This document shows, piece by piece, positions 8,759-17,486 of a stretch of DNA of 64,000 bases. The notes beneath the pieces were generated by a model. The model searched no databases, was not told the origin of the DNA, and saw only the letters and a program-made list of their open reading frames with translations. A program made the position numbers and the translations under genes. Every line of letters begins with the position of its first letter. The stretch's first letter is position 1. Origin of the DNA: Alcaligenaceae bacterium CGII-47 (GTDB lineage Bacteria; Pseudomonadota; Gammaproteobacteria; Burkholderiales; Burkholderiaceae_B); the NCBI GenBank assembly GCA_019166125.1, contig JAHTBO010000004.1:148602-212601 (forward strand), in the 5' to 3' direction.

Positions 8759-9672
8759 GGCCGGTAGGCGGGCTCGGCGATACCGCACACGCCCGGATGC
8801 AGTGCAAATACGCCGCCGTCCAAGGCATCCGGTGGCGTAGACGGACGTCGCAGCGACGTCACATACAGCGTATCGAGCTGGGCGCCGCCAAATGCACACA
8901 TCGTGGGCTTAGGTACGGGTACATTCAGGCTGCGGTCCAGACGCCCATCGGGTGTATAGCGATGAATCTGCCCGCTATCCGTGGCGCATATCCAGTAGCA
9001 GCCCGCCTCGTCGATGGCTGCACCATCTGGGCGGCCACTGGCAAGTTTTTCAATAAAAATGCGGCGCTTACTTGGTAAGCCCGTATCGATATCGTAATCA
9101 AACGCCCAGACGGTTTGCCTAGACGGGGTGGTGTCCGCCAGGTACATGGTGCGCCCATCTGGGCTGAAGGCGATGCCGTTTGGCACGACCAGATCATCCA
9201 GAACCTGTACCAGCTGATGCGCGGTGCCTGCACCGCCCAGGCGATAAAGCGCACCCACGGGGGCGAGCTGGGCCATGTCCAGTAGCATCGTGCCTGACCA
9301 CAGTCTGCCTTGTCGATCACAGCGCCCGTCGTTGAAACGCATGCCGGGGCGCGCGTGGGCCACCGCTGCCACCAATGAGGCCGCCAGGCGCCCATTTGCA
9401 CCGGGCGTCAGCATGTATACGCCGCGCTCCATCCCCGCAATCCACTGGCCATTCGGGGCGGGCGCGATGCAGGCAATCTGTTCATCGGCATGCCAAATAT
9501 CGTGCGCCTGATCGGCAGCGCGCCAGCGATGTAGTGCGCACGCAGGAATATCAACCCAGTACAGCGCCTGCTCGGCAACGTGCCAGACCGGGCTCTCGCC
9601 CGTGCGATTGCGGGCATCCAGAATCAATTCGGCCTGGGGGGCGACGTGGTGCGATTTCCTGGATGTGTTCAT
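8755..9672 (-). CDS. SMP-30/gluconolactonase family protein
   Basis: A 305-residue six-bladed beta-propeller of the SMP-30/gluconolactonase/LRE family, calcium or zinc enzymes that open sugar lactones. The metal-binding Glu lies in TGESPVWH near residue 23. The substrate and metal region PGMRFNDGRCDRQGRLWSGTM and the VVPNGIAFSPDGRTMYLADT blade are clear. It lies 23 bases after ovoA and overlaps ung by four bases, so these are cotranscribed. The physiological lactone is unknown; L-arabinono-, gluconolactone and similar substrates are common in the family. Confidence 0.87.
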   Translation of the reverse strand: MNTSRKSHHVAPQAELILDARNRTGESPVWHVAEQALYWVDIPACALHRWRAADQAHDIWHADEQIACIAPAPNGQWIAGMERGVYMLTPGANGRLAASLVAAVAHARPGMRFNDGRCDRQGRLWSGTMLLDMAQLAPVGALYRLGGAGTAHQLVQVLDDLVVPNGIAFSPDGRTMYLADTTPSRQTVWAFDYDIDTGLPSKRRIFIEKLASGRPDGAAIDEAGCYWICATDSGQIHRYTPDGRLDRSLNVPVPKPTMCAFGGAQLDTLYVTSLRRPSTPPDALDGGVFALHPGVCGIAEPAYRP

Positions 9673-9695
9673 ATTCCGCCCAAATAGCTATGTGG

Positions 9696-11852
9696 CTAAT
9701 CCGTGCATTCCCATATCGTTGTTTCAGACAGGGTGTGCTGGAACTTGTGCTGCGTCTCGCGGATGACAAACGGCACCTTGATGGGGCCGCCCACCAGGCG
9801 GAAGTGCCTGCCTAGATGCTGCTTGAGGCCATCGAGCGTTGTGTAGCTTTCGCCGTCTTGTTTAAAGCCGCCAATCCACGCCTTGCGTGGCGTGTGCTCT
9901 TCTAGCCAAGTATAGGGGGAAGCAATCATCAATAGGCCGCCTGGGGCCATACGTGTGTGGATCGTATTCAAAAAGCGCGCTGGGCTATACAGACGATCAA
10001 TCAGATTCGCGGCCAGAACGAAATCGTAGCCGGTGAACTGCGGCTTGAGGTTGCAGGCGTCCCCTTGATAGAACGCGACCTTGTCCTTGACGCCTGCCAG
10101 ATCCAGCTCGGCCAGGCTGCGCGATTTGTATGAAACCAGCTCGCCTTCGTCAGTCAAGGTATAGCGCAGCGTGCCATCGTTGGCGAGTTGGATGCCCTGG
10201 CCGATGAAGCGTGCGGAAAAATCGACCCCGGTGACCTGATCGAAGTAACGCGCCAGCTCGAAGGCCGCACGACCCGAGGCGCACCCCAGATCCAGTGCGT
10301 TGGTACGGGGCCGATCAGCCAGATACTGCATGGCCAGCTCGACTAAGCTGCGCGGAAAATTCGGCACACCAAAATACTCGTCACCATAGTGGAACTCGGC
10401 GTATTCGGACAATAATTTATCCGTTTCGTAATAAGGGCTGCTTGGCACCTTGATGTCTCCGGAGACGACATAGCGAAAGCCCGCATGCTGGAAAAAATGA
10501 CGACGAAAGGCGTAGCGTGAGGCGCGTACCGACTCGTTACCGCATGAAATCCACGAGCCGCCCTTAATCAAATTATGACGCCCATCAAAGGTCGGTGTGG
10601 TGAAGTCATCATAGATCGGGTGGACGTCAAACCCATCAAAGGGATAGGTTGGTGTCTCGGTCCATTGCCATACATTGCCGACAACGTCATACCATTGACC
10701 ATGCCAAAATCGATTCACCGGGCAGGGCGAGGCCCAGTGATCGAGATGGATATTAGCGGCCGTGCGCTGCGCACCGATATCTTCCAGGCCTGCGGCATCG
10801 TACAGACGATACCACTCGTCCTCGGTCGGCAGGCGCACGTTCAGGCCAGTCTCGGACTTTTTCCAATTACAAAAGGCCTTGGCCTCGTGATAGTTCACCT
10901 CGGCAGGCCAATCCCACGGCATGGCGACCTCTTCGGTCATCAGGCGCAGAAACCAGCCCTGGGTTTTCTTAAGCCAGAAGCTCGGGTGCCGGGCCTCGCT
11001 GTAGGCCAACCAGCTTTTGCCTTCCTCTTCCCAGTTATGCGCATTCAGGTAGCCGCCCGCCTCGACGAAGGCGAGGAACTCTTGGTTGCTGACCAGGTAG
11101 CGGCTTGCTTCAAAACTGTCGATGTCGGCCTGGTGTTGGCCGTATTCATTGTCCCAACCATATTGGGACGAGGCGAAATCCTTACCAATATTGACCTGAC
11201 CTGCAGGCACGGTGACCAGGGCGTTGGTGGGTGCTTCACCGCTTTCGGTCAGTGCTGGCCAACGTGTACTGGGCTGCACATAATGCAGGGCGTGCTGGCG
11301 GATCAGCACCGAGGAGGTTTCCAAATGGATGCGTTCGTGCTCGATACCCATGATGATCGCCCACCAGGGATTGCTCCAGTTGATCGGTGAGGTAAGTGGC
11401 GCGTGGTCGATCAGTTCGGTCACCAGCGCGCGGACCTTATTGCGGTAGGCCTGTACCTCGGCCACACTGGGCCACTCGTAGTGGGTGTCCTCGGTGTCAT
11501 CCCAGCTCATCTCGTCCACACCCACTGCGAAAATCGATTCGATGCGCTGATCGATACGGGTATCGATCATGTGGGTGAGCAGCAGCTTATTGACAAAAAA
11601 TGTTGCGGTGTGACCGTAATAGAAAATCAGGGGGTGGCGCAGCGCAATAGGCTTGACCAGATAGGCCTCGTCATTGGCCAGGCACTCGAACAGCGACTCG
11701 TAGCGCTCGAACGTATCCAGGAAATAGTGACGCAGGCTTGCCCGCAGTCTATCCGTATCGGGATCAGCTAGATTTGGGGTGCGTGAAAACAAAGGCAAGG
11801 CCGTTGTGACGGCGTCTGGTTGGACGGGCAATGGTTTGTTGGTCAAGGGCAT
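9696..11852 (-). CDS. ovoA: OvoA: 5-histidylcysteine sulfoxide synthase with C-terminal methyltransferase
   Basis: A 718-residue bifunctional enzyme of ovothiol A synthesis. The N-terminal DinB-like and formylglycine-enzyme-like domains couple cysteine to histidine with O2 and iron. The C-terminal Rossmann domain is the putative SAM-dependent N-methyltransferase. Seen in order: LRHPLIFYYGHTATFF (iron ligand His), VDEMSWDD, GIEHERIHLETSS (the other two His), the FGE-type block DVVGNVWQWTETP with GGSWISCGN, then SPYYETDKLLSEYAEFHYG and a SAM motif ALDLGCASGRAAFELARYFD. Length and order match full OvoA, distinguishing it from EgtB. A separate PLP sulfoxide lyase (OvoB) is needed to finish the pathway and is not in this window. 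Confidence 0.93.
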   Translation of the reverse strand: MPLTNKPLPVQPDAVTTALPLFSRTPNLADPDTDRLRASLRHYFLDTFERYESLFECLANDEAYLVKPIALRHPLIFYYGHTATFFVNKLLLTHMIDTRIDQRIESIFAVGVDEMSWDDTEDTHYEWPSVAEVQAYRNKVRALVTELIDHAPLTSPINWSNPWWAIIMGIEHERIHLETSSVLIRQHALHYVQPSTRWPALTESGEAPTNALVTVPAGQVNIGKDFASSQYGWDNEYGQHQADIDSFEASRYLVSNQEFLAFVEAGGYLNAHNWEEEGKSWLAYSEARHPSFWLKKTQGWFLRLMTEEVAMPWDWPAEVNYHEAKAFCNWKKSETGLNVRLPTEDEWYRLYDAAGLEDIGAQRTAANIHLDHWASPCPVNRFWHGQWYDVVGNVWQWTETPTYPFDGFDVHPIYDDFTTPTFDGRHNLIKGGSWISCGNESVRASRYAFRRHFFQHAGFRYVVSGDIKVPSSPYYETDKLLSEYAEFHYGDEYFGVPNFPRSLVELAMQYLADRPRTNALDLGCASGRAAFELARYFDQVTGVDFSARFIGQGIQLANDGTLRYTLTDEGELVSYKSRSLAELDLAGVKDKVAFYQGDACNLKPQFTGYDFVLAANLIDRLYSPARFLNTIHTRMAPGGLLMIASPYTWLEEHTPRKAWIGGFKQDGESYTTLDGLKQHLGRHFRLVGGPIKVPFVIRETQHKFQHTLSETTIWECTD

Positions 11853-11935
11853 AACAAGAATATCCGCTGAAAACGCGATGGAAATAACAATCTAGACTAC
11901 CACGGTGAGGCCCAAGAGGGCAGATCAACCCTTGA

Positions 11936-12652
11936 TCAGTATCCGTAGAATCCTTCGCTACGAATATCATCGTCATTCACACCGAGTCCGCGTAGCGCAT
12001 CGGTCAGGGCTTCGACCATGCCGGGTGCGCCGACCAGATAATAAATCGGTTCATGCAGACTGCTCGTTGCATTTTTTATGGTGCTTGCATCTAGCGGTGC
12101 GGTCATACCCGACCAGGCAGCCCCTTGGAGCGCGGTCATCGTGGCCTGCATGTGGACATTCGGATTATGCGCGACGAGTGTCTGCAAAGTGTCCAGAAAC
12201 GCGGCATCGTCGGGATTGCGGTTGCTATACAGCAACAGCAATTTGTGCTCGAGCTTTTCATGTGTCGTGTGCTGCAACATGCTCATGTAAGGGGTGATGC
12301 CGATTCCGCCCGCAATCAGGACGATGGGTCGCTGCGTCTGGGCGGGTAGGGTCAGCTTGCCGTACGGGCCACTGAATTGAAAGGCCGCACCAGGTTTCAG
12401 CGCGCCAAGTGCGCGCTTGAACTCGCTATCGCGCATGCGGGTGGCCACGCATAGATCATCCTGATAGGGCGCACTGACCAGCGAAAACGTATGCTTTTGG
12501 CTTGCGCCCTGGGCGTCATCGGCCTTGGGTAAAATCATCGATATCGTCTGGCCGGGCTCGTAGATAAAGCCCTCAGGCTTGCGAAAATGAAATGCGGTGG
12601 TGCCCCGTGCGACGGATGCGGTTTTTATCAGGCTGGTATCGTAGGTGGCCAT
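11936..12652 (-). CDS. Ferredoxin-NADP reductase-like FAD oxidoreductase
   Basis: A 238-residue protein with an FNR-type FAD domain followed by an NAD(P) domain. The FAD-binding stretch is HTFSLVSAPYQ, the nucleotide motif is GGIGITPYMSML around residue 115-126, and the chain ends in an aromatic EGFYGY, as in stand-alone reductases. There is no 2Fe-2S domain or heme domain, so it is a two-domain reductase whose electron partner must be another protein. Start 12652 is preceded by AAGGA with good spacing. It is separated from ovoA by 83 bases. A role in supplying electrons to a neighbouring iron enzyme is possible but unproven. Confidence 0.82.
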   Translation of the reverse strand: MATYDTSLIKTASVARGTTAFHFRKPEGFIYEPGQTISMILPKADDAQGASQKHTFSLVSAPYQDDLCVATRMRDSEFKRALGALKPGAAFQFSGPYGKLTLPAQTQRPIVLIAGGIGITPYMSMLQHTTHEKLEHKLLLLYSNRNPDDAAFLDTLQTLVAHNPNVHMQATMTALQGAAWSGMTAPLDASTIKNATSSLHEPIYYLVGAPGMVEALTDALRGLGVNDDDIRSEGFYGY

Positions 12653-12752
12653 CTTCAGTCCTTAGTGATCGGCATAGTGTAATAGACGTCGGTCCGCCCG
12701 CTAGCGTTCCCAATGTCCAGCACAACGATGATCCCAGACCGACCTCAGGTGC

Positions 12753-13517
12753 CTAGACCAGCACTATTTCATCGATACACGCGGCCAACTCCTCGAATCC
12801 CTCGCGGTGACTGGCATTGGTATTGCTGATCAGTACGTTGATCTCTTGTACCGGGCAATAGGTCTCGCGGCTGTGCGTGCCGATCTTGTTGTGATCAGCA
12901 AGAATCCAGGTCTGGTGGGCGCTCTCGGACATGGCACGGGCGATACTCGCCTCGTCATGGTGAAAACTGCTTGCGCCATGACGCGCGTCGATGCCCACAG
13001 GCGAGAGCAGGGCGATATCCGCATGAAAACGCTGAATATGCGCGATCGTCGACGAACCCGTCGTGGCTGCCAGGTGGCCGCTTAGCTCGCCACCCAGGAT
13101 AATGATCTGGTTGTTCTGCGTAGGGGCCTGTTGCCGGAAGCTCTCTGCCGCATCCAGCGAATTCGTGATGATGGTCAGCTCCGAGAGCAGCGACAGTTCC
13201 TTGGCGAGCAGTGTCGTGGTGCTGCCCGCGTCCATGAATAGCGTCAGGGGGCGGTTAATGCGCTGCGCAGTGGCCTTGGCGATGGCCTGCTTGGCGGCGA
13301 CACGCAGGGTACTGCGCTTATCGATAGGCGGCTCGTCACTGATATGGACGGCGCCGCCATGCACGCGCTTGAGCAGGCCAATGGCCTCCAGTTCAAGAAA
13401 GTCGCGGCGCACGGTCTCGCGCGAGACCTCTAGCGCCGCCATCACCTGGGTGGTGGTCACGCGCTCGTAGCGCTGCAGCATGAGTTGAATACGTTGGTGG
13501 CGGGCTTCAGACCACAT
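12753..13517 (-). CDS. DeoR/GlpR-family transcriptional regulator
   Basis: A 254-residue regulator with an N-terminal DeoR winged helix (HQRIQLMLQRYERVTTTQVMAALEVSRETVRRDFLELEAIGLLKRVHGGA, residues 8-57) and a C-terminal sugar-phosphate isomerase-like sensor domain (FMDAGSTTTLLAKEL and SPVGIDARHGASSFHHDEASIARAM). The family usually represses sugar or polyol catabolic genes and responds to phosphorylated sugars. Its ATG immediately follows the stop of the ABC permease gene, so it is the last gene of that transport operon and probably controls it. This favours a phosphorylated carbohydrate as the transporter ligand. A palindrome at 17428-17443 is a candidate operator. Confidence 0.88.
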   Translation of the reverse strand: MWSEARHQRIQLMLQRYERVTTTQVMAALEVSRETVRRDFLELEAIGLLKRVHGGAVHISDEPPIDKRSTLRVAAKQAIAKATAQRINRPLTLFMDAGSTTTLLAKELSLLSELTIITNSLDAAESFRQQAPTQNNQIIILGGELSGHLAATTGSSTIAHIQRFHADIALLSPVGIDARHGASSFHHDEASIARAMSESAHQTWILADHNKIGTHSRETYCPVQEINVLISNTNASHREGFEELAACIDEIVLV

Positions 13518-15215
13518 CTACATCATTCCCTGTGCAAGATTCGGACGAAAGTGATGCACCAGGCCGCGCATCAGCAGCATGGCCACACTTACGACCAGGA
13601 TGATGATTGTAGAGAAGGCCGCCGCCTGCGAGACAAAGCCAGCTTCGTTCAAGTGCATGACCGAGACCGCTGCGATATTAAGCTGCGGTGTGACCAAAAA
13701 GATCACGGCCGATAGGGTCACCATCGAACGCATGAACAGGAAAAAGAACACCGCAAGAACGGTCGAAGCGATAAAGGGCAGGATGGCATCGGTCAGAACA
13801 TGGCGCGCGCCCCCGCCCAGGCAGCTTACCGCTTCTTCTAGCGCCTGGGGCACCGCGCGCATGCCTGTCGCCATCGTAAGGAAGCCCTGTGTGTGATAGT
13901 GATAGAAATTACACAAGGCAATTAGGATGGCCGTGCCATACAGCCAGTACAGCGGGGTGGACGGATCATTAAAGGCAAAGATATACGAGATGCCCAGCAC
14001 CAGCCCAGGCACGCCCACGGGCAACACAGCCAGCAGATAGATGGCCTTGGCGATGGGCCCCTGGATGTGCCGCGAACCGTAGGCCAGGCAAAACAGCAGG
14101 AACACACCAAATACCGCGGCCAGAATCGAGACATACAGCGTCGTCCAGATGGGCGCATAGCCGCTACTGATATTGACATTGAAGTTCGCGAGTGTAAGCG
14201 TCATATTGTAGGGCCAGAGCTTGACGAAGCTTGCAAAGATCACCACCACGATGATGGCGAGGATGCAGAACACGCTTAGATACGTCACCGCGCCGAATAT
14301 CGTATCGCGCCATCGTGCCCGGCCCGGTTGTAGCGGGATCTGGTTCTCGGAGGCGACGCCGAATTGCTTTTGCCGGGCGACACGCTCGATATAGACCGAT
14401 ATCAGTGCCGGTGTGAGAAGGATGATACCTACCACCGAGCCCATGCCGAAGTTCTGCTGGCCCGAGACCTGATTAAATATCTCGGTGGCCAGCACCCGGT
14501 AGTCGCCAGCAATCACTGCCGCGTTACCGAAATCCGTAATCGTGATGGTAAACACCACGAAGGCTGCACTTAGGACCCCGAACTTGCAGTTGGGCAGCGT
14601 GATATGAAAAAACTGCTGCACAGGATTGGCACCCATGACCGTTGCGGCATCGTAATAGCGCATATCGGCGTTGCGTAGGGTCGCCTGGATAATCATGACG
14701 GCCTGGGGCAGCGCATAAAACACATCCGACAGCAGCAAGCCCCAGAACCCATAAATATCCTGTTCGATACCCGTCCAGCGATAGATCAGGCCATTGCGTC
14801 CGAGGATGAACAGCAGCCCCAGGCCCTGTACCAGCGAGGGGGCAAGCAAGGGAAGCAACAGCCCAACCCGCACAATTGATTTGCCCGGGATGCAGGTGCG
14901 CTCGAGCGCATAGGCAATGGCAAAGCCCAGGACGATACATACCACCGTGGTGCTTACACTGATTGCCAGGCTATTGATGCCAGCCTGGATCAGGCCGGGC
15001 GTATCGGGAATCGCAGCATAGTTATCCAGGCCCAGCGAGCCGTCTAAAAGCGTAAAGCTCTGCCAGAAAATAGTCGTAAGGGGGAAGACAAAAAATATAA
15101 GTAACGCCAGCGTGGGAAACACCAGGCACGAGAACACCAGCCATTGCTCGGCGCTTTGTGGGATGAGTCGTGACACGCCGGTGCGTGGTGCGGGCAAAGA
15201 GAGGGTGGATGACAT
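13518..15215 (-). CDS. Iron(III)/2-aminoethylphosphonate-type ABC transporter permease (duplicated)
   Basis: A 565-residue inner-membrane protein with two complete permease halves, each with a binding-protein-dependent transport domain (first EAA-like loop around ADMRYYDAATVMGANPVQQFFHITLP, second around ALEEAVSCLGGGARHVLTDAILPF). This fused layout is typical of the FbpB/SfuB/AfuB and PhnU2 families. It sits between the ATPase and the DeoR gene on the same strand. Automatic annotation would probably call it a 2-aminoethylphosphonate permease, but no phosphonate-cleaving enzyme is nearby. Compare AfuABC, which imports hexose phosphates. The ligand is therefore open. Confidence 0.87.
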   Translation of the reverse strand: MSSTLSLPAPRTGVSRLIPQSAEQWLVFSCLVFPTLALLIFFVFPLTTIFWQSFTLLDGSLGLDNYAAIPDTPGLIQAGINSLAISVSTTVVCIVLGFAIAYALERTCIPGKSIVRVGLLLPLLAPSLVQGLGLLFILGRNGLIYRWTGIEQDIYGFWGLLLSDVFYALPQAVMIIQATLRNADMRYYDAATVMGANPVQQFFHITLPNCKFGVLSAAFVVFTITITDFGNAAVIAGDYRVLATEIFNQVSGQQNFGMGSVVGIILLTPALISVYIERVARQKQFGVASENQIPLQPGRARWRDTIFGAVTYLSVFCILAIIVVVIFASFVKLWPYNMTLTLANFNVNISSGYAPIWTTLYVSILAAVFGVFLLFCLAYGSRHIQGPIAKAIYLLAVLPVGVPGLVLGISYIFAFNDPSTPLYWLYGTAILIALCNFYHYHTQGFLTMATGMRAVPQALEEAVSCLGGGARHVLTDAILPFIASTVLAVFFFLFMRSMVTLSAVIFLVTPQLNIAAVSVMHLNEAGFVSQAAAFSTIIILVVSVAMLLMRGLVHHFRPNLAQGMM

Positions 15216-15246
15216 GGTGTGGCCCCTGAATATGGCGTGCGCTGGC

Positions 15247-16254
15247 TTAGCAGCTCACCCAGCAGCTATGGGTGGGGTCGATGTCCAGGCTCACACGTGC
15301 GCCCTCGTGTACGCCTTCTGCCGAGCGTCGTTCAACGATAAAGGGGCGCTCGGCCCACTGAACCCGAACGTGGCACAGATTGCCCAGGAACGTCACCGAC
15401 TGGATGATTGCCGGGCCGTCTGCATCGTTACGAACCGCGATGTGCTCGGGGCGCACGCATAGTTCTAGCGCCTCGGGGGCGCCGGCGGGGCGTTGCGCCA
15501 TCAGCCTGGGCTGATGGGCCTGCACCCAGTCGGTAGGCAGCAGATTGCTGATGCCCACGAAATCCGCCACATAGCGGGTCAGTGGTCGCAGGTACAGATC
15601 CTCGGGTGAGCCGACCTGCTCGATCGTGCCGTTGTTCATGCAAACAATGGTATCGGCCAGCATCAGGGCTTCCTCCTGATCATGGGTCACCATAATGGTT
15701 GGAATGCCCAGACGCCGCTGGACATCGTGAATCTCTTGGCGCATTTCATTGCGTACGCGCGCATCCAGGGCCGAGAGCGGCTCGTCGAGCAGAATCAGGC
15801 GTGGGTCCACAGCCAGGGCGCGAGCAAGCGCAACGCGTTGCTGCTGGCCGCCAGACAGTTGCCACGGATAGCGATCCATCAGATGCGACATCTTGATCAA
15901 TGTCAGCAGCTCGGTGACGCGTTGATCGATGTGGGCCTTGGCCTCGTTGCGTATGCGCAGACCGTAGCCGATGTTTTGGGCGACCGTCATATTGGGAAAT
16001 AGGGAATAGGACTGGAAAACAATGCCAAAATTGCGCTCGCGCGCAGGCGTCTGGCTTAGGTCGCGGCCTTCAAAGAGCAACTGTCCGGTGTCCGCCTCGA
16101 GCAGGCCGGCAATGACGCGCAGCAGCGTTGTCTTACCGCAACCGCTGGGGCCAAGCAGGCAGACGAACTCGTGTTCGCCCACGGTCAGGTTGATATCGTG
16201 GAGCGCCACGTAGTCGTCGAATGTCTTACTGATATTGGAGATTTCTAAAGCCAT
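15247..16254 (-). CDS. ABC transporter ATP-binding protein
   Basis: A 335-residue ATPase of the iron(III)/spermidine/phosphonate importer class. Walker A GPSGCGKTT, the Q-loop FQSYSLFPNMTV, the signature LSGGQQQRVALARALA and Walker B LILLDEPLSALD are intact, followed by a C-terminal TOBE-like domain. The open frame extends to 16437, but the ATG at 16254 gives the normal MALEISNISKTF start and has a purine-rich site (CACGGGGACAC) before it. It energises the permease encoded 31 bases downstream. The stretch between it and the binding-protein gene holds a large nested hairpin. Confidence 0.9.
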   Translation of the reverse strand: MALEISNISKTFDDYVALHDINLTVGEHEFVCLLGPSGCGKTTLLRVIAGLLEADTGQLLFEGRDLSQTPARERNFGIVFQSYSLFPNMTVAQNIGYGLRIRNEAKAHIDQRVTELLTLIKMSHLMDRYPWQLSGGQQQRVALARALAVDPRLILLDEPLSALDARVRNEMRQEIHDVQRRLGIPTIMVTHDQEEALMLADTIVCMNNGTIEQVGSPEDLYLRPLTRYVADFVGISNLLPTDWVQAHQPRLMAQRPAGAPEALELCVRPEHIAVRNDADGPAIIQSVTFLGNLCHVRVQWAERPFIVERRSAEGVHEGARVSLDIDPTHSCWVSC

Positions 16255-16278
16255 TGTGTCCCCGTGTGATGCGAGGGT

Positions 16279-16334
16279 GGGCGGGCATAATACGTGCCGG
16301 TGGACCAACCCACCGGTGAATCGTGCGCCCGCCC
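16279..16334 (-). other. Nested intercistronic stem-loop between binding-protein and ATPase genes
   Basis: Outer stem GGGCGGGC (16279-16286) with GCCCGCCC (16327-16334); inner perfect 7-bp stem CCGGTGG (16297-16303) with CCACCGG (16310-16316) and a 6-nt loop. It has no T-tract on the transcribed strand. Its place just after the binding-protein stop suggests protection of the upstream mRNA segment, giving more binding protein than ATPase and permease. Structure is seen; role inferred. Confidence 0.65.
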
Positions 16335-16342
16335 GATCCCGA

Positions 16343-17359
16343 TTACTTAGCCGTGACTTGTTGCCAGGTCTTGATGATCTGGTCGCGTGCCTTGGCCGAT
16401 TGCTCGAAGTTGATAGGGAACAGAACCTTAGAGACATCTGCTGGCAGGCCTGCCTTAATGGACTGCTCTGAGGGATCGAGGCCTGGGATGGTGATGATTT
16501 CCTTGTATTTCTTATACATATTGGCGGCGTCGGGTGACAAGGTCCAGTCCAGGAAACGCTTGGCGTCCTTCAGGTTCTTGGTCGTGGCCATGACGCCCGA
16601 GGCCTCTAGCTCATAGCCCTCCCAGTCCGAAGGGATCACCATTTTGACCGGAAAGCCCGCCTCAATGGATTGCATGGCAGGGAAGGCGAATGAGGCGCCG
16701 ATCGTGTATTCGCCGGTGCGCGCCATCTTGCATGGCTTGGAGCCCGAGGACGTGTACTGCGCGATATTCTGATTCAGGCGTTTAATCAGATCCCAACCCT
16801 TATCGCCTTCCATGCCCTGCAGGATGGCGGCGATCTGCAGATAGCCTGTGCCCGAGGCCGCAGGGCTGGGCATGACGACCTCGCCCTTATAGACAGGATT
16901 AGTCAGGTCCTCCCAACTTGTGGGCATGGGTAGATTTTTGCTTTTTAGTCTTTCGGTATTCACGCAAAACGCGGCCATATAGCCCGTCGCGGCGAACCAC
17001 CGGCCGTCCTTGGCCTTATACAGATCGGGAAGCTGGGCCGCCGCAGCGGGCAGGTAAGGCTGTAGGCTGTCGTGGATACGTGGATCAAGCATATTGGTGA
17101 CGGCAAACCCCCAGATCACATCGTTACGCGGGTTCTTGCCTTCGGCCAGCATGCGTGCGGCCAGATCGCCCGTAGACAGGCGCAATACGTGGAACTCGAC
17201 ATCGGGCATGGCTTTCTTTGCCACGGTCATATAGTCGGATACTTCGTCATCCTCGAGTGCGGTGTAGATCGTCAAGGGGTCAGCGCTTGCGACGTGGGTG
17301 ACCCCGATGCCCAGCGTAGTGATTGCTGCCGCCAGGATACTTCTGGTCAAGATATGCAT
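16343..17359 (-). CDS. ABC transporter periplasmic binding protein (AfuA/PhnS2/FbpA-like)
   Basis: A 338-residue secreted binding protein with a Sec signal peptide (residues 1 to about 26, cleavage near VASADP), of the iron(III)/2-aminoethylphosphonate/hexose-phosphate binding family. Conserved stretches include LTIYTALEDDEVSDYM, GTGYLQIAAILQGMEG and ANMYKKYKEIITIPGLDP. The ATG at 17359 is chosen over 17374 because GGAG lies six bases upstream. It is the first gene of the operon and faces the phosphatase gene across a short promoter region. Aminoethylphosphonate is the usual family label, but the DeoR and IMPase neighbours suggest a phosphorylated sugar or polyol. Confidence 0.85.
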   Translation of the reverse strand: MHILTRSILAAAITTLGIGVTHVASADPLTIYTALEDDEVSDYMTVAKKAMPDVEFHVLRLSTGDLAARMLAEGKNPRNDVIWGFAVTNMLDPRIHDSLQPYLPAAAAQLPDLYKAKDGRWFAATGYMAAFCVNTERLKSKNLPMPTSWEDLTNPVYKGEVVMPSPAASGTGYLQIAAILQGMEGDKGWDLIKRLNQNIAQYTSSGSKPCKMARTGEYTIGASFAFPAMQSIEAGFPVKMVIPSDWEGYELEASGVMATTKNLKDAKRFLDWTLSPDAANMYKKYKEIITIPGLDPSEQSIKAGLPADVSKVLFPINFEQSAKARDQIIKTWQQVTAK

Positions 17360-17427
17360 GGTTGTCTCCTGCATTGTGGGGAAAATTGTGCGGGTCTATG
17401 CCTGCTATGTTGCTATTTTGTGTAAAT

Positions 17428-17443
17428 TTGCATATTTATGCAA
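17428..17443. promoter_or_regulatory. Palindromic candidate operator in divergent promoter region
   Basis: A perfect inverted repeat TTGCATA-TT-TATGCAA lies in the 127-bp region between the ABC binding-protein gene and the phosphatase gene, which point away from each other. The placement suits a repressor site controlling both units; the DeoR-family protein encoded at the end of the operon is the obvious candidate. Binding is not shown by sequence. Confidence 0.5.
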
Positions 17444-17486
17444 GCTCATTCACAATGATTCCGAAACTTCTCAGGAGTCCAGCGTG

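Noticed and set aside
10575-11390. Long + strand frame of 271 codons
   Set aside because: It lies wholly antisense to ovoA, which has clear catalytic motifs, and shows no domain of its own.
13518-17359. Naming the ABC genes phnS, phnT and phnU
   Set aside because: The family label for aminoethylphosphonate is commonly over-applied and no phosphonate catabolic gene is nearby.
17298-17486. N-terminal extension of the IMPase-type gene
   Set aside because: The extension runs through the divergent promoter and the candidate operator, and AGGAG sits before the ATG at 17487.
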